Assembly (NCBI GenBank): GCA_020051025.1
Contig: JAGVJS010000156.1
Coordinates: 1-10,698 of the forward strand
Reading direction: 5' to 3'
Source of the DNA: Sphingobium sp.
GTDB taxonomy: Bacteria > Pseudomonadota > Alphaproteobacteria > Sphingomonadales > Sphingomonadaceae
Length of the DNA stretch: 10,698 bases
The notes below the pieces were generated by a model that saw only the letters and a list, made by a program, of their open reading frames with translations, was not told the origin of the DNA and searched no databases. Every line of letters begins with the position of its first letter. The stretch's first letter is position 1. The translations under genes and the position numbers were made by a program. This document shows, piece after piece, positions 1 to 6,171 of this stretch.

Positions 1-129
1 AAGGCAATCCGTGCCGCCCATCGCCGCCTCATCGCTTCAGTCCATCCCGACAAGGGCGGCACTGAAGCGCTGGCGGCGCAGATCAACGCCGCGCGCGACC
101 TGCTGCTCGCCGACCAGAAGCAGCGGTGA
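1..129 (+). CDS. J-domain (DnaJ-like) protein, C-terminal fragment
   Basis: The reading frame is open from the window edge to a TGA at 127-129 and gives 42 residues. It contains HPDKGG followed by an amphipathic stretch ending INAARDLLL. HPD is the invariant J-domain tripeptide that stimulates Hsp70 (DnaK) ATPase activity. The HPDKGG plus NxARDLL ending, with the J domain at the extreme C-terminus, resembles the Tim14/Pam18-like class, in which an N-terminal membrane segment precedes a terminal J domain. The upstream part lies outside the window, so the membrane anchor is inferred only. The stop overlaps the GTG start of the downstream mutase, which suggests co-transcription and coupled translation. 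Confidence 0.8.
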   Translation, partial: KAIRAAHRRLIASVHPDKGGTEALAAQINAARDLLLADQKQR

Positions 130-1502
130 GCCATCATTTCCATCCGACCCTGCTGCGCGATTATGATCTGCGCGGCCGGGTAGGGGACACGCTGCACGAA
201 GCCGATGCCTGGGCGCTGGGGCGCAGCTTCGGGACGCTGATCGCCCGATCCGGTGGCCGGCGCATCGCGGTCGGCTATGACGGGCGCCTCAGTTCACCGA
301 TGCTGGAATCGGCGCTGGCCGAGGGCCTTGTCCAGTCGGGAATCGATGTGCTGCGCATCGGCATCGGTCCGACGCCGATGCTATATCATGCCGAAGCGAC
401 GCAAGATGTGGATGGCGGCATCCAGATAACCGGCAGCCATAATCCCGGCGACCAGAATGGCTTCAAGCTGGTAAAGGGACACGCGCCCTTTTTCGGTGCG
501 GATATCCAGGCCCTGGGTGTCATGGCGGCGGCGGGCGACTGGGACGCCGGCGCGGGCCGGGTCGAGACGGTCGCTATCATGGACGCCTATGTCGCACGGT
601 TGATGCAGGGCTTTGACGGCCCGGCCTGCCGCATCGGTTGGGACGCGGGCAATGGCGCCGCCGGCCCGGTGGTGGAGAAACTGGCGCAACTCCTCCCCGG
701 TGAGCATCATCTGCTCTTCACCCAAATAGACGGAAATTTTCCCAACCATCATCCCGATCCTTCCGATGATCGGAATCTGAACGATCTGCGCGCGCTCGTC
801 CGCGACAAGCGGCTCGATTTCGGTGTGGCTTTCGATGGCGACGGCGACCGGATCGGCGTGATCGACGCACAGGGCCGCACCCTGCCCGGCGATCAGCTGC
901 TTGGCCTGTTCGCGCAAGTCGTGTTGCAAAACTGTCCCGGCGGCAGAATCGTGGGCGATGTGAAGGCCAGCCAGACCGTCTTCGACCGCATCGCCGCGCT
1001 GGGTGGGCGACCCGACATGTGGAAGACCGGCCACAGTCATATCAAATCCAGAATGAAGCAGATTGGCAGCCCGCTGGGCGGCGAAACCACCGGGCATCTC
1101 TTTTTTGCCGACGATTATCCCGGCTATGACGATGGCCTCTACGCCGCCGTCCGCCTGATCCGCGCCGTCGGATCGCTGGGATGCAACGTCACGGCGCTCC
1201 ATGACGCCATGCCTGACACTATGATCACGCCGGAATGGCGCTTTCCCGTCGCGGACTCCCGTAAATTCGCCGTCATTGATACGGTTCTTGCCCGATTGCA
1301 GGCAGAAGGTGCCGATATCTGCACCATAGATGGCGTCAGGGTATGTCGGGCGGAAGGCTGGTGGCTGCTGCGGGCCTCCAATACCGAGGCTGCCCTGGTC
1401 GCCCGCGCCGAATCCGCGAATCAGGTCGATCTCGATCGCCTCGTCGCCGAAATCGATGCGCAATTGGCCGAATCGGGTGTGGCAAGGGTGGAAGCGCGTT
1501 AA
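126..1502 (+). CDS. pgmG: Phosphomannomutase/phosphoglucomutase (alpha-D-phosphohexomutase family)
   Basis: This cytoplasmic enzyme interconverts hexose 1- and 6-phosphates (mannose and glucose) through a phosphoserine and a glucose/mannose 1,6-bisphosphate intermediate. It supplies sugar nucleotides for LPS or exopolysaccharide. At 458 residues it has the length usual for the bacterial AlgC/PgmG type, and all four active-site loops are visible. These are TGSHNP at 102-107 with catalytic Ser104, the metal loop DGDGDR at 237-242, the sugar-binding loop GGETTGH at 318-324, and the phosphate-binding loop RASNTE at 416-421. The start is GTG at 126, because translation from there gives the normal short N-terminus (LLRDYDLRGRVGDTL) and no in-frame ATG precedes it. 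It overlaps the preceding stop as GTGA. The family call is very secure. Which substrate dominates cannot be told from sequence. Confidence 0.95.
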   Translation: MSHHFHPTLLRDYDLRGRVGDTLHEADAWALGRSFGTLIARSGGRRIAVGYDGRLSSPMLESALAEGLVQSGIDVLRIGIGPTPMLYHAEATQDVDGGIQITGSHNPGDQNGFKLVKGHAPFFGADIQALGVMAAAGDWDAGAGRVETVAIMDAYVARLMQGFDGPACRIGWDAGNGAAGPVVEKLAQLLPGEHHLLFTQIDGNFPNHHPDPSDDRNLNDLRALVRDKRLDFGVAFDGDGDRIGVIDAQGRTLPGDQLLGLFAQVVLQNCPGGRIVGDVKASQTVFDRIAALGGRPDMWKTGHSHIKSRMKQIGSPLGGETTGHLFFADDYPGYDDGLYAAVRLIRAVGSLGCNVTALHDAMPDTMITPEWRFPVADSRKFAVIDTVLARLQAEGADICTIDGVRVCRAEGWWLLRASNTEAALVARAESANQVDLDRLVAEIDAQLAESGVARVEAR

Positions 1503-1620
1503 ATCAGCTATTTTTACCGCTATACTTTGGTCTAATTTTCGCCCTTCGGCTCAATCATTTCCCTTACGGAAAGCATAAACCCAGACAACGATTGCAGAAA
1601 ACGCAACCATGCTTGTCTGT
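1503..1620. other. Intergenic stretch downstream of pgmG
   Basis: The region is AT-richer than its surroundings. No convincing strong terminator for pgmG is visible. There is a weak 5-bp hairpin near 1557-1571 (TTTCC/GGAAA) and a 7-bp inverted repeat CAGACAA (1582-1588) / TTGTCTG (1613-1619), just before the candidate small RNA. No ORF here looks like a gene. Confidence 0.4.
1588..1608 (+). promoter_or_regulatory. Shared upstream dyad TTGC-N7-GCAA before candidate sRNA A
   Basis: TTGC at 1592-1595 and GCAA at 1603-1606 form a dyad. The 8-mer ACGATTGC starts at 1588, exactly 33 bases before the conserved block at 1621. The same 8-mer and dyad occur at the identical distance upstream of the second copy (8517 versus 8550). 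Conservation of both sequence and spacing in otherwise diverged upstream DNA suggests a promoter element or operator. No convincing -10 hexamer can be assigned, and the binding factor is unknown. Confidence 0.45.
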
Positions 1621-1720
1621 TTCGCATTTGCGACAATCGTCGCTGCACCGCAAAAGGAACTCGCCTTTCAGGCATCCTCTCCTAAAACTTCAAGGCCGTC
1701 CTTCCGGGCGGCTTTTTTTT
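1621..1720 (+). ncRNA. Candidate trans-acting small RNA, copy A
   Basis: A non-coding block of about 100 bases ends in a strong intrinsic terminator. It shares two blocks with a second locus at 8550-8653: a 12-base identical 5' block (1621-1632) and a 25-base identical core (1663-1687). The two blocks are exactly 42 bases apart in both copies, with diverged sequence between them. The core contains ATCCTCTCCT, which is complementary to Shine-Dalgarno sequences. That design resembles alphaproteobacterial sRNAs that block ribosome binding, such as the suhB/ar14-like group; membership in any named family is a guess. The 5' end is not defined by sequence. The call rests on paralogy, absence of a coding frame and the terminator. 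Confidence 0.65.
1695..1720 (+). terminator. Intrinsic terminator of candidate sRNA A
   Basis: A 7-bp GC-rich stem (GCCGTCC / GGGCGGC, one G-U pair) with a 4-base loop is followed by eight T (1713-1720). A second T run lies at 1724-1730. Confidence 0.85.
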
Positions 1721-1730
1721 GTCTTTTTTT

Positions 1731-1930
1731 CGTACCCTGCGATTCCGCCAAGCCGTAGCGTTTCCTTTCCGTAAACGTCAGGCCGGTAGCGCCAAACGCC
1801 GATATGATCGCGCCGCGACACTGGAAATTAACGACATCTTTGCTAAGCCCCCTGGCTCATAAGCCGGTTTCGCGCGTTGCAGGGGCGCCGATCGGCAGCA
1901 GAAGAGTCGCCACCTAGCAGAGGATTTCTC
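1731..1930. other. Leader region of the FadL-family gene
   Basis: About 200 bases lie between the sRNA terminator and the FadL start. A small hairpin GGCT-CATA-AGCC lies near 1855-1866. A Shine-Dalgarno-like AGAGGAT at 1919-1925 sits 5 bases before the ATG at 1931. No -35/-10 pair is convincing enough to name. Confidence 0.4.
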
Positions 1931-3232
1931 ATGTCCCTTAGCCGCCATCTCAGCCGTGCCCTCCTCGTCACCGGAGTCATGGTCGCACCTTTTCCCGCCA
2001 TGGCCGGCGGCTTCTATCTTCAGGAACAATCGCCGATCGAAATCGGCCGCGCGCTGTCCGGCGGCGCGGCAGCGGGCGATGATCCATCGACCATCTATTT
2101 CAATCCGGCTGCGATGACCCAGTTGCAGGGCATCCAGACCTCAATCGGCGGCTCCGCACTGATGGCTTCGGCCCGTCAGACCAATCGGGGTTCGCGCCGC
2201 ACCATTCCGGGCGTCCCCGTGACGGCGCCGATCGCTGGCAATGACGGTGGTAATCCGTTCGAAAGCGTTATTCCCATCCCCAGCTTCTATGCCAGCGCGC
2301 AGGTCAGCGACCGGCTCTGGGTCGGCCTTGGCGTCAACGCGCCCTTCGGCCTGAAGCTGGAATATGATGACGGCTTTTTCGGCCGCTATGACTCGCTCTA
2401 CACCAACCTTAAAACCTATAATATCCAGCCCTCGGCTGCCTATAAGCTGACTGACAATCTCTCGATCGGCGGCGGCGTCGACGTGCAATATGTGAAGGCG
2501 ACGCTGACCAACGCGCTGCCTCAATTGTCGCCACTTGCCGCCACTGACGGTTTTGCCAGCCTGAAAGGCGACGACTGGTCGGTTGGCTGGAATGCGGGCC
2601 TCTTCTACACCACCGGCGACACCAATTGGGGCGTCCACTATCGGTCGGGCGTCAGCCACAAGCTGGCCGGCACCCAGAGCGTGTCCGGCCTGGTCGGCCC
2701 GATCGCGGCCGGCAATGGCGACTTTGCCGCCACCGCGCCGCTCAACCTGCCCGACATCGTCACCGTGTCGATGATGCACAAGCTGACGCCGCAACTGCGC
2801 GCGATGGTTACCGGCAAATGGTATAACTGGTCGCGTTTCAAGGGCATTGCCGTCACCTCGGCCACTGGCACCACCAACAAGGAACTGGATTATAAGGACA
2901 GCTATTCCGTCAGCGTCGGCGGCGAATATGATGTCAGCCCGGCCTTCACCGTGCGCGCCGGCACCATGTTCGACCGTTCGCCCACCAATCCGCAATATCT
3001 GACCACCCGCGTGCCCGATGGCGACCGGGTCTGGCTGACCGGCGGCGCGACCTGGAACATGTCGGATAACTTCGCTCTCAATGTCAGCTACGCCCACACT
3101 TTCGTGGAAAAGGCGAACATCATCCGCCCCGACAGCTATTATCCGTCGCCCGCGACCGTCACCGCCACCACGCTGGCCCAGACCAGCGGCAATGCGGATC
3201 AGGTCGCAGTCTCGGCCACGCTGCGCTTCTGA
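1931..3232 (+). CDS. FadL/OmpP1-family outer-membrane transporter
   Basis: This is a predicted outer-membrane beta-barrel that lets long-chain fatty acids or other hydrophobic compounds (including aromatics) diffuse into the cell. It is 433 residues, within the family's usual range. Residues 1-25 form a signal peptide with likely cleavage after AMA. The mature start GGFYLQEQSPIEIGRAL, followed by DDPSTIYFNPAAM, matches the FadL N-terminal hatch with its NPA motif. The rest shows alternating aromatic beta-strand patterns, and the chain ends VSATLRF with the C-terminal Phe recognised by the barrel assembly machinery. The ATG at 1931 is preferred over an upstream TTG because AGAGGAT precedes it and the signal peptide begins there. 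The last 13 coding bases recur beyond a palindromic insertion (see 3218-3358). The substrate is unknown. Confidence 0.9.
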   Translation: MSLSRHLSRALLVTGVMVAPFPAMAGGFYLQEQSPIEIGRALSGGAAAGDDPSTIYFNPAAMTQLQGIQTSIGGSALMASARQTNRGSRRTIPGVPVTAPIAGNDGGNPFESVIPIPSFYASAQVSDRLWVGLGVNAPFGLKLEYDDGFFGRYDSLYTNLKTYNIQPSAAYKLTDNLSIGGGVDVQYVKATLTNALPQLSPLAATDGFASLKGDDWSVGWNAGLFYTTGDTNWGVHYRSGVSHKLAGTQSVSGLVGPIAAGNGDFAATAPLNLPDIVTVSMMHKLTPQLRAMVTGKWYNWSRFKGIAVTSATGTTNKELDYKDSYSVSVGGEYDVSPAFTVRAGTMFDRSPTNPQYLTTRVPDGDRVWLTGGATWNMSDNFALNVSYAHTFVEKANIIRPDSYYPSPATVTATTLAQTSGNADQVAVSATLRF

Positions 3233-3238
3233 GTTTTG

Positions 3239-3318
3239 CCGCACCGGCCCGCACCCCCACCCGACCGCCCACAGAATATCCTGAATGGGCGGTCGGGTGG
3301 GGGTGTGGGCCGGTGCGG
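3239..3318. repeat. 33-bp near-perfect inverted repeat
   Basis: The arms 3239-3271 and 3286-3318 are complementary over 33 positions with a single mismatch (G-U in RNA), around a 14-base spacer (3272-3285). The arms are very GC-rich, built of C runs on the left and G runs on the right. In RNA it would make an extremely stable stem just after the FadL stop, likely protecting the 3' end of that message. There is no T tract. Confidence 0.9.
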
Positions 3319-3320
3319 TC

Positions 3321-3339
3321 GTTTCAGCAAAGCTGAAAC
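3321..3339. repeat. 8-bp hairpin within the insertion
   Basis: GTTTCAGC (3321-3328) and GCTGAAAC (3332-3339) pair perfectly around a 3-base AAA loop, two bases after the large hairpin. Confidence 0.7.
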
Positions 3340-3381
3340 TCAGGGACGCTGCGCTTCTAATCGCAACCTAAAATCCCTATA

Positions 3382-3411
3382 GGGGCTCCGTAGCTTACGG
3401 AGCCCCTTTTT
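3382..3411 (+). terminator. Intrinsic terminator abutting the ispG start codon
   Basis: An 11-bp perfect stem (GGGGCTCCGTA 3382-3392 / TACGGAGCCCC 3396-3406) with a 3-base loop is followed by TTTTT (3407-3411). The ispG ATG begins at 3413, one base after the T run. It is probably the original terminator of the FadL gene, pushed away from it by the palindromic insertion. It leaves no room for a Shine-Dalgarno site before ispG. Confidence 0.85.
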
Positions 3412-3412
3412 C

Positions 3413-4573
3413 ATGTCCGACCATAATCCCGGCCTGCGCCCCTGGCGCGACATAGCGCGGCGGCAGTCGCGTCAGATCATGGTCGGCAATGTCCCCGTCG
3501 GTGGTGATGCCCCGGTCACGGTGCAGACCATGACCAACACCCTGACCCATGACGTCAAGGCGACGATCGACCAGATCCGCCGCTGCGAGGAAGCCGGGGT
3601 CGACATCATCCGCGTCTCCTGCCCGGACGAAGAATCCACCGCCGCGCTGAAGCAGATCGTCCGCGCCGTGCGCGTGCCGATCGTCGCCGACATTCATTTC
3701 CATTATAAGCGCGCGCTCGAAGCCGCCGACGCCGGTGCCGCCTGCCTGCGCATCAATCCCGGTAATATCGGTTCGGAAAAGCGGGTGAAGGAAGTGGTCG
3801 ACGCGGCCAAGGCCAATGGCTGCTCGATCCGCATCGGCGTCAATGCCGGCTCCCTCGAAAAGGATCTGCTCGAAAAATATGGTGAGCCTTGCCCCGAAGC
3901 GCTGGTCGAATCCGCGCTCGATCATATCAAGCTGCTCCAGGATCAGGATTTCCACGAATATAAGGTCGCGGTGAAGGCCAGCGACGTCTTCCTCGCCGTC
4001 GCTGCCTATATGCAGCTGGCCGACGCGGTTGATTGCCCGCTGCACCTTGGAATCACCGAGGCCGGCGGCTTGATCGGCGGCACGGTGAAGAGCGCGATCG
4101 GCATCGGCAATCTGCTCTGGGCCGGCATCGGCGACACGATCCGCGTCTCGCTCTCCGCCGAACCGGAGGAGGAAGTGCGCGTCGGCTACGAGATTCTGAA
4201 GTCGCTCGGCATCCGCACCCGCGGCGTGAAGGTCATCTCCTGACCCAGCTGCGCGCGGCAGGGCTTCGACGTCATTCGCACGGTGCAGGCGCTGGAGGAA
4301 CGACTCCAGCATATCAACACGCCGCTCTCGCTCTCGGTGCTGGGCTGCGTCGTCAACGGCCCCGGCGAAGCGCGCGAAACCGACATCGGCCTGACCGGCG
4401 GCGGCAATGGCAAGCATATGGTCTATCTGTCTGGCGTCACCGACCACACGATTCAGGACGCCGACATGGTCGACCATATCGTGAAGCTGGTGGAGGCCAA
4501 GGCAGCAGCGATCGAGGCGGAGAAGCTGGAAGCGGAATCCACCGACGCTGGCAAGGTGGAAGCGGCAGAATAG
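3413..4573 (+). pseudogene. ispG: (E)-4-hydroxy-3-methylbut-2-enyl-diphosphate synthase IspG, interrupted by in-frame TGA at a Fe-S cysteine codon
   Basis: IspG (GcpE) makes HMBPP from methylerythritol cyclodiphosphate in the MEP isoprenoid pathway, using a [4Fe-4S] cluster. Residues 1-276 are a normal IspG TIM barrel ([39 protein letters not shown]). The frame then reads [21 protein letters not shown] and continues in the same frame through [11 protein letters not shown] to a TAA-type end (TAG) at 4573. The TGA is 4241-4243, codon 277, where the family has the first Cys of CPSC. Cys280 (4250-4252), Cys312 (4346-4348) and Glu319 follow. Spacings of 3, 32 and 7 match E. coli Cys270/Cys273/Cys305/Glu312. 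Read through, the protein is 386 residues. One C-to-A change from TGC explains the stop. Options are a sequence error, a true nonsense mutation, or recoding. The ATG at 3413 gives the usual N-terminus but has no Shine-Dalgarno site. Confidence 0.85.
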
Positions 4574-4604
4574 GCCGCCGGGAAAGAGGCTGCTGGACTG
4601 GGCA

Positions 4605-5507
4605 ATGGCAGATAAGCCGGGCAGTTTTGTCCTTCCCTTCCTCATCTGCTGCGTGGGCGTCGCGCTGTTTTCCGTGATGGATGCGGCGATGAAGGGGCTG
4701 GGGCTGGCGATCGGCCTCTATAATGCCCTGTTCTGGCGCGCGCTGACCGGCAGCCTGCTGGGCCTCGCCCTGATGCTGCTCACCCGACAGCGCTGGCCGA
4801 CACGGGCGGTGCTGCGCATCCACCTGCTGCGAGGTACGGTCGTGGCCTTCATGGCCTTGTTGTTCTTCTGGGCGATCCTGCGCCTGCCGCTGGCCGAAGC
4901 GATAGCGCTTTCCTTTATCGCGCCGCTCATCGCACTCTATCTCGCGGCGCTATTGCTGGGGGAAAAGGTCGGGCGCCGCGTGATCGGTGCCTCGCTGTTG
5001 GGGCTGGTCGGGGTCGGTGTCATCCTGTCGGGCAAATTGCAGGGCCATTACACGGGCGATGCGCTGCTGGGCGTGCTGGCGGTGCTTGGCTCGGCGATTC
5101 TGTTCGCCTGGAATCTTGTCATCCAGCGGCAACAGGCGCAGGTCGCGTCCCCGATCGAAGTCGCCTTCTTCCAGCATCTCGTCATGCTCGTAGTCTTCGC
5201 GGTTTGCGCGCCATGGCTGGCGATCCTGCCGCCGCTCAGGGCGATCCCGCTTGTCCTGCTCGCCGCGACGCTGGCCTTCACCTCGCTCGCAGCCCTCGCC
5301 TGGGCCTATGCGCGCAGCGAGGCGCAGCGACTGATCCCGGTCGAATATACCGCCTTCGTCTGGGCCATGATCGTCGGCTGGCTGGCCTTTGGCGAACATG
5401 TGACGTTCAGCACGGTGGCCGGCGCCTTGCTCATCGTGGCCGCCTGCCTTATCGCCGCCCGCTCGAAACGGGCCGATCTGGCTCATGTGGAGGCAAGCGC
5501 AGCATGA
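4605..5507 (+). CDS. EamA/DMT-superfamily transporter
   Basis: This is an inner-membrane protein of 300 residues with about ten hydrophobic helices arranged as two five-helix EamA repeats (roughly residues 8-140 and 148-288), the standard size and topology for drug/metabolite transporters. Helices include FLICCVGVALFSVMDAA near the N-terminus and AGALLIVAACLIAA at the end. Short basic loops such as RRVIG fit the positive-inside pattern. Members export or import amino acids, nucleotides or other small metabolites; the substrate cannot be predicted here. The gene starts 31 bp after the ispG stop, with only a weak purine stretch (GGAAAGAGG, 4581-4589) upstream. Its end overlaps the next gene by ATGA, so the two are probably co-translated. 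Confidence 0.88.
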   Translation: MADKPGSFVLPFLICCVGVALFSVMDAAMKGLGLAIGLYNALFWRALTGSLLGLALMLLTRQRWPTRAVLRIHLLRGTVVAFMALLFFWAILRLPLAEAIALSFIAPLIALYLAALLLGEKVGRRVIGASLLGLVGVGVILSGKLQGHYTGDALLGVLAVLGSAILFAWNLVIQRQQAQVASPIEVAFFQHLVMLVVFAVCAPWLAILPPLRAIPLVLLAATLAFTSLAALAWAYARSEAQRLIPVEYTAFVWAMIVGWLAFGEHVTFSTVAGALLIVAACLIAARSKRADLAHVEASAA

Positions 5508-5989
5508 GCATCATCATTCGCGAGGCAGTTGCCGGCGATATCGGCACCATCCATGCCTTCATTCTGGCGCTGGCCGACTATGAACGGCTCGCCCATGAGG
5601 TGAAGGGCGATCGCGCTACGCTGGAGCGCCATTTGTTTGGCCCACGTCCGATGGCCGAAGTGCTGATCGCGGAGCATGAAGGCCAAGCGATCGGCTTCGC
5701 CCTCTTCTTCCACAATTTCTCGACCTTCGAAGCGCGGCCGGGCATCTATCTGGAGGATCTGTTCGTCCTTCCGCAAGCGCGGGGGCTGGGCGCAGGGAAG
5801 GCGCTGCTGGCGCGCCTCGCCCAGCTGGCGATCGCGCGCGATTGCGCCCGGCTCGAATGGTCGGTGCTCGACTGGAACGAACCGGCCATTGCCGTCTACC
5901 GCGCCATCGGGGCGAAGCCGATGGACGAATGGACGGTGCAGCGACTTGACGGCGATGCGCTGGTCGCGCTGGCTCACAGCGCACAATAA
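5504..5989 (+). CDS. GNAT-family N-acetyltransferase, spermidine/diamine acetyltransferase-like
   Basis: This cytoplasmic acetyl-CoA-dependent acyltransferase has 161 residues, the size of a single GNAT domain. The acetyl-CoA pyrophosphate-binding motif A is visible as YLEDLFVLPQARGLGAGKAL (R/Q-x-x-G-x-G), followed by LEWSVLDWNEPAIAVYRAIGA. The YLEDLFV, DWNEPAI and YRAIGA segments closely resemble the eukaryotic SSAT1/SSAT2 group, which acetylates polyamines or thialysine. An amine substrate is therefore plausible but inferred. The ATG at 5504 overlaps the transporter's TGA (ATGA, 5504-5507), which argues for one operon. A transporter plus an amine acetylase could form a small-molecule handling pair, but the sequence gives no direct proof. 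Confidence 0.9.
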   Translation: MSIIIREAVAGDIGTIHAFILALADYERLAHEVKGDRATLERHLFGPRPMAEVLIAEHEGQAIGFALFFHNFSTFEARPGIYLEDLFVLPQARGLGAGKALLARLAQLAIARDCARLEWSVLDWNEPAIAVYRAIGAKPMDEWTVQRLDGDALVALAHSAQ

Positions 5990-5992
5990 TGT

Positions 5993-6060
5993 TGTTCCCC
6001 GGCGAAGGCCGGGCCCCAGTTCCACCGTCCGATCTGGACCCCGGCCTTCGCCGGGGAACA
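5993..6060. repeat. REP-like palindrome after the acetyltransferase gene
   Basis: A 21-bp perfect inverted repeat (5993-6013 / 6040-6060) extends inward, after two mismatches, by CCAG (6016-6019) / CTGG (6034-6037), around a 14-base loop. The core CCCCGGCGAAGGCCGGG is of the kind often scattered between genes in sphingomonad genomes. It begins four bases after the TAA at 5987-5989. No T tract follows and no flanking direct repeat is seen. It may stabilise the 3' end of the upstream transcript. Confidence 0.85.
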
Positions 6061-6171
6061 TGGCCGGTGATTCCGATACACGCGGGACGAGCCGAAGGGC
6101 GCTACTCTTGACGGGGAGTCGCCCGAAGAGGCATTGTGCCGCTCTGGAACATTTGGGGGACATCGACTAAT

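Larger units (their letters stand above)
3218..3358. mobile_element. Palindromic (MITE/REP-like) insertion with 13-bp direct repeats
   Basis: The 13-mer ACGCTGCGCTTCT occurs at 3218-3230 and again at 3346-3358, bracketing 115 bp. The insert begins GAGTTTTG and ends AAACTCAGGG, so TGAGTTT (3230-3236) and AAACTCA (3336-3342) form short terminal inverted repeats. Inside are a 33-bp hairpin (3239-3318) and an 8-bp hairpin (3321-3339). The second repeat is followed by AA, giving TTC-TAA, so the pre-insertion gene probably ended ACG-CTG-CGC-TTC-TAA. After insertion the stop is TGA, created at the junction, and the protein is unchanged. No transposase is encoded, so any movement would depend on an enzyme elsewhere. 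The transposition reading is inference. Confidence 0.65.

Noticed and set aside
381..1463. 360-codon minus-strand frame opposite pgmG
   Set aside because: Shadow of a gene with complete active-site motifs on the plus strand.
2141..3244. 367-codon minus-strand frame opposite the FadL gene
   Set aside because: Compositional shadow of the barrel gene; no domain, start signal or partner.
4249..4261. SECIS-like hairpin after the ispG TGA
   Set aside because: Only a 4-bp stem with a GCGCG loop, inside codons that are conserved anyway; not enough to support selenocysteine insertion.
4240..4285. Frameshift as the cause of the ispG break
   Set aside because: The frame before and after TGA is identical (4241 and 4283 are both in phase with 3413), so it is a single-codon nonsense change rather than an indel.
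3395..4645. 416-codon minus-strand frame spanning ispG without a stop
   Set aside because: The translation has no recognisable family and mirrors ispG codon structure. It was considered because ispG is interrupted, but the plus strand shows a clear conserved protein.
5483..6163. 226-codon minus-strand frame covering the acetyltransferase and the REP-like palindrome
   Set aside because: It is a spurious frame of the sort created when palindromic repeats are translated; the acetyltransferase motifs are on the plus strand.
6136..6171. GTG start for FtsK 36 bases upstream of the chosen ATG
   Set aside because: The added residues look non-conserved, and the purine-rich GGGGGA is placed for the ATG at 6172.
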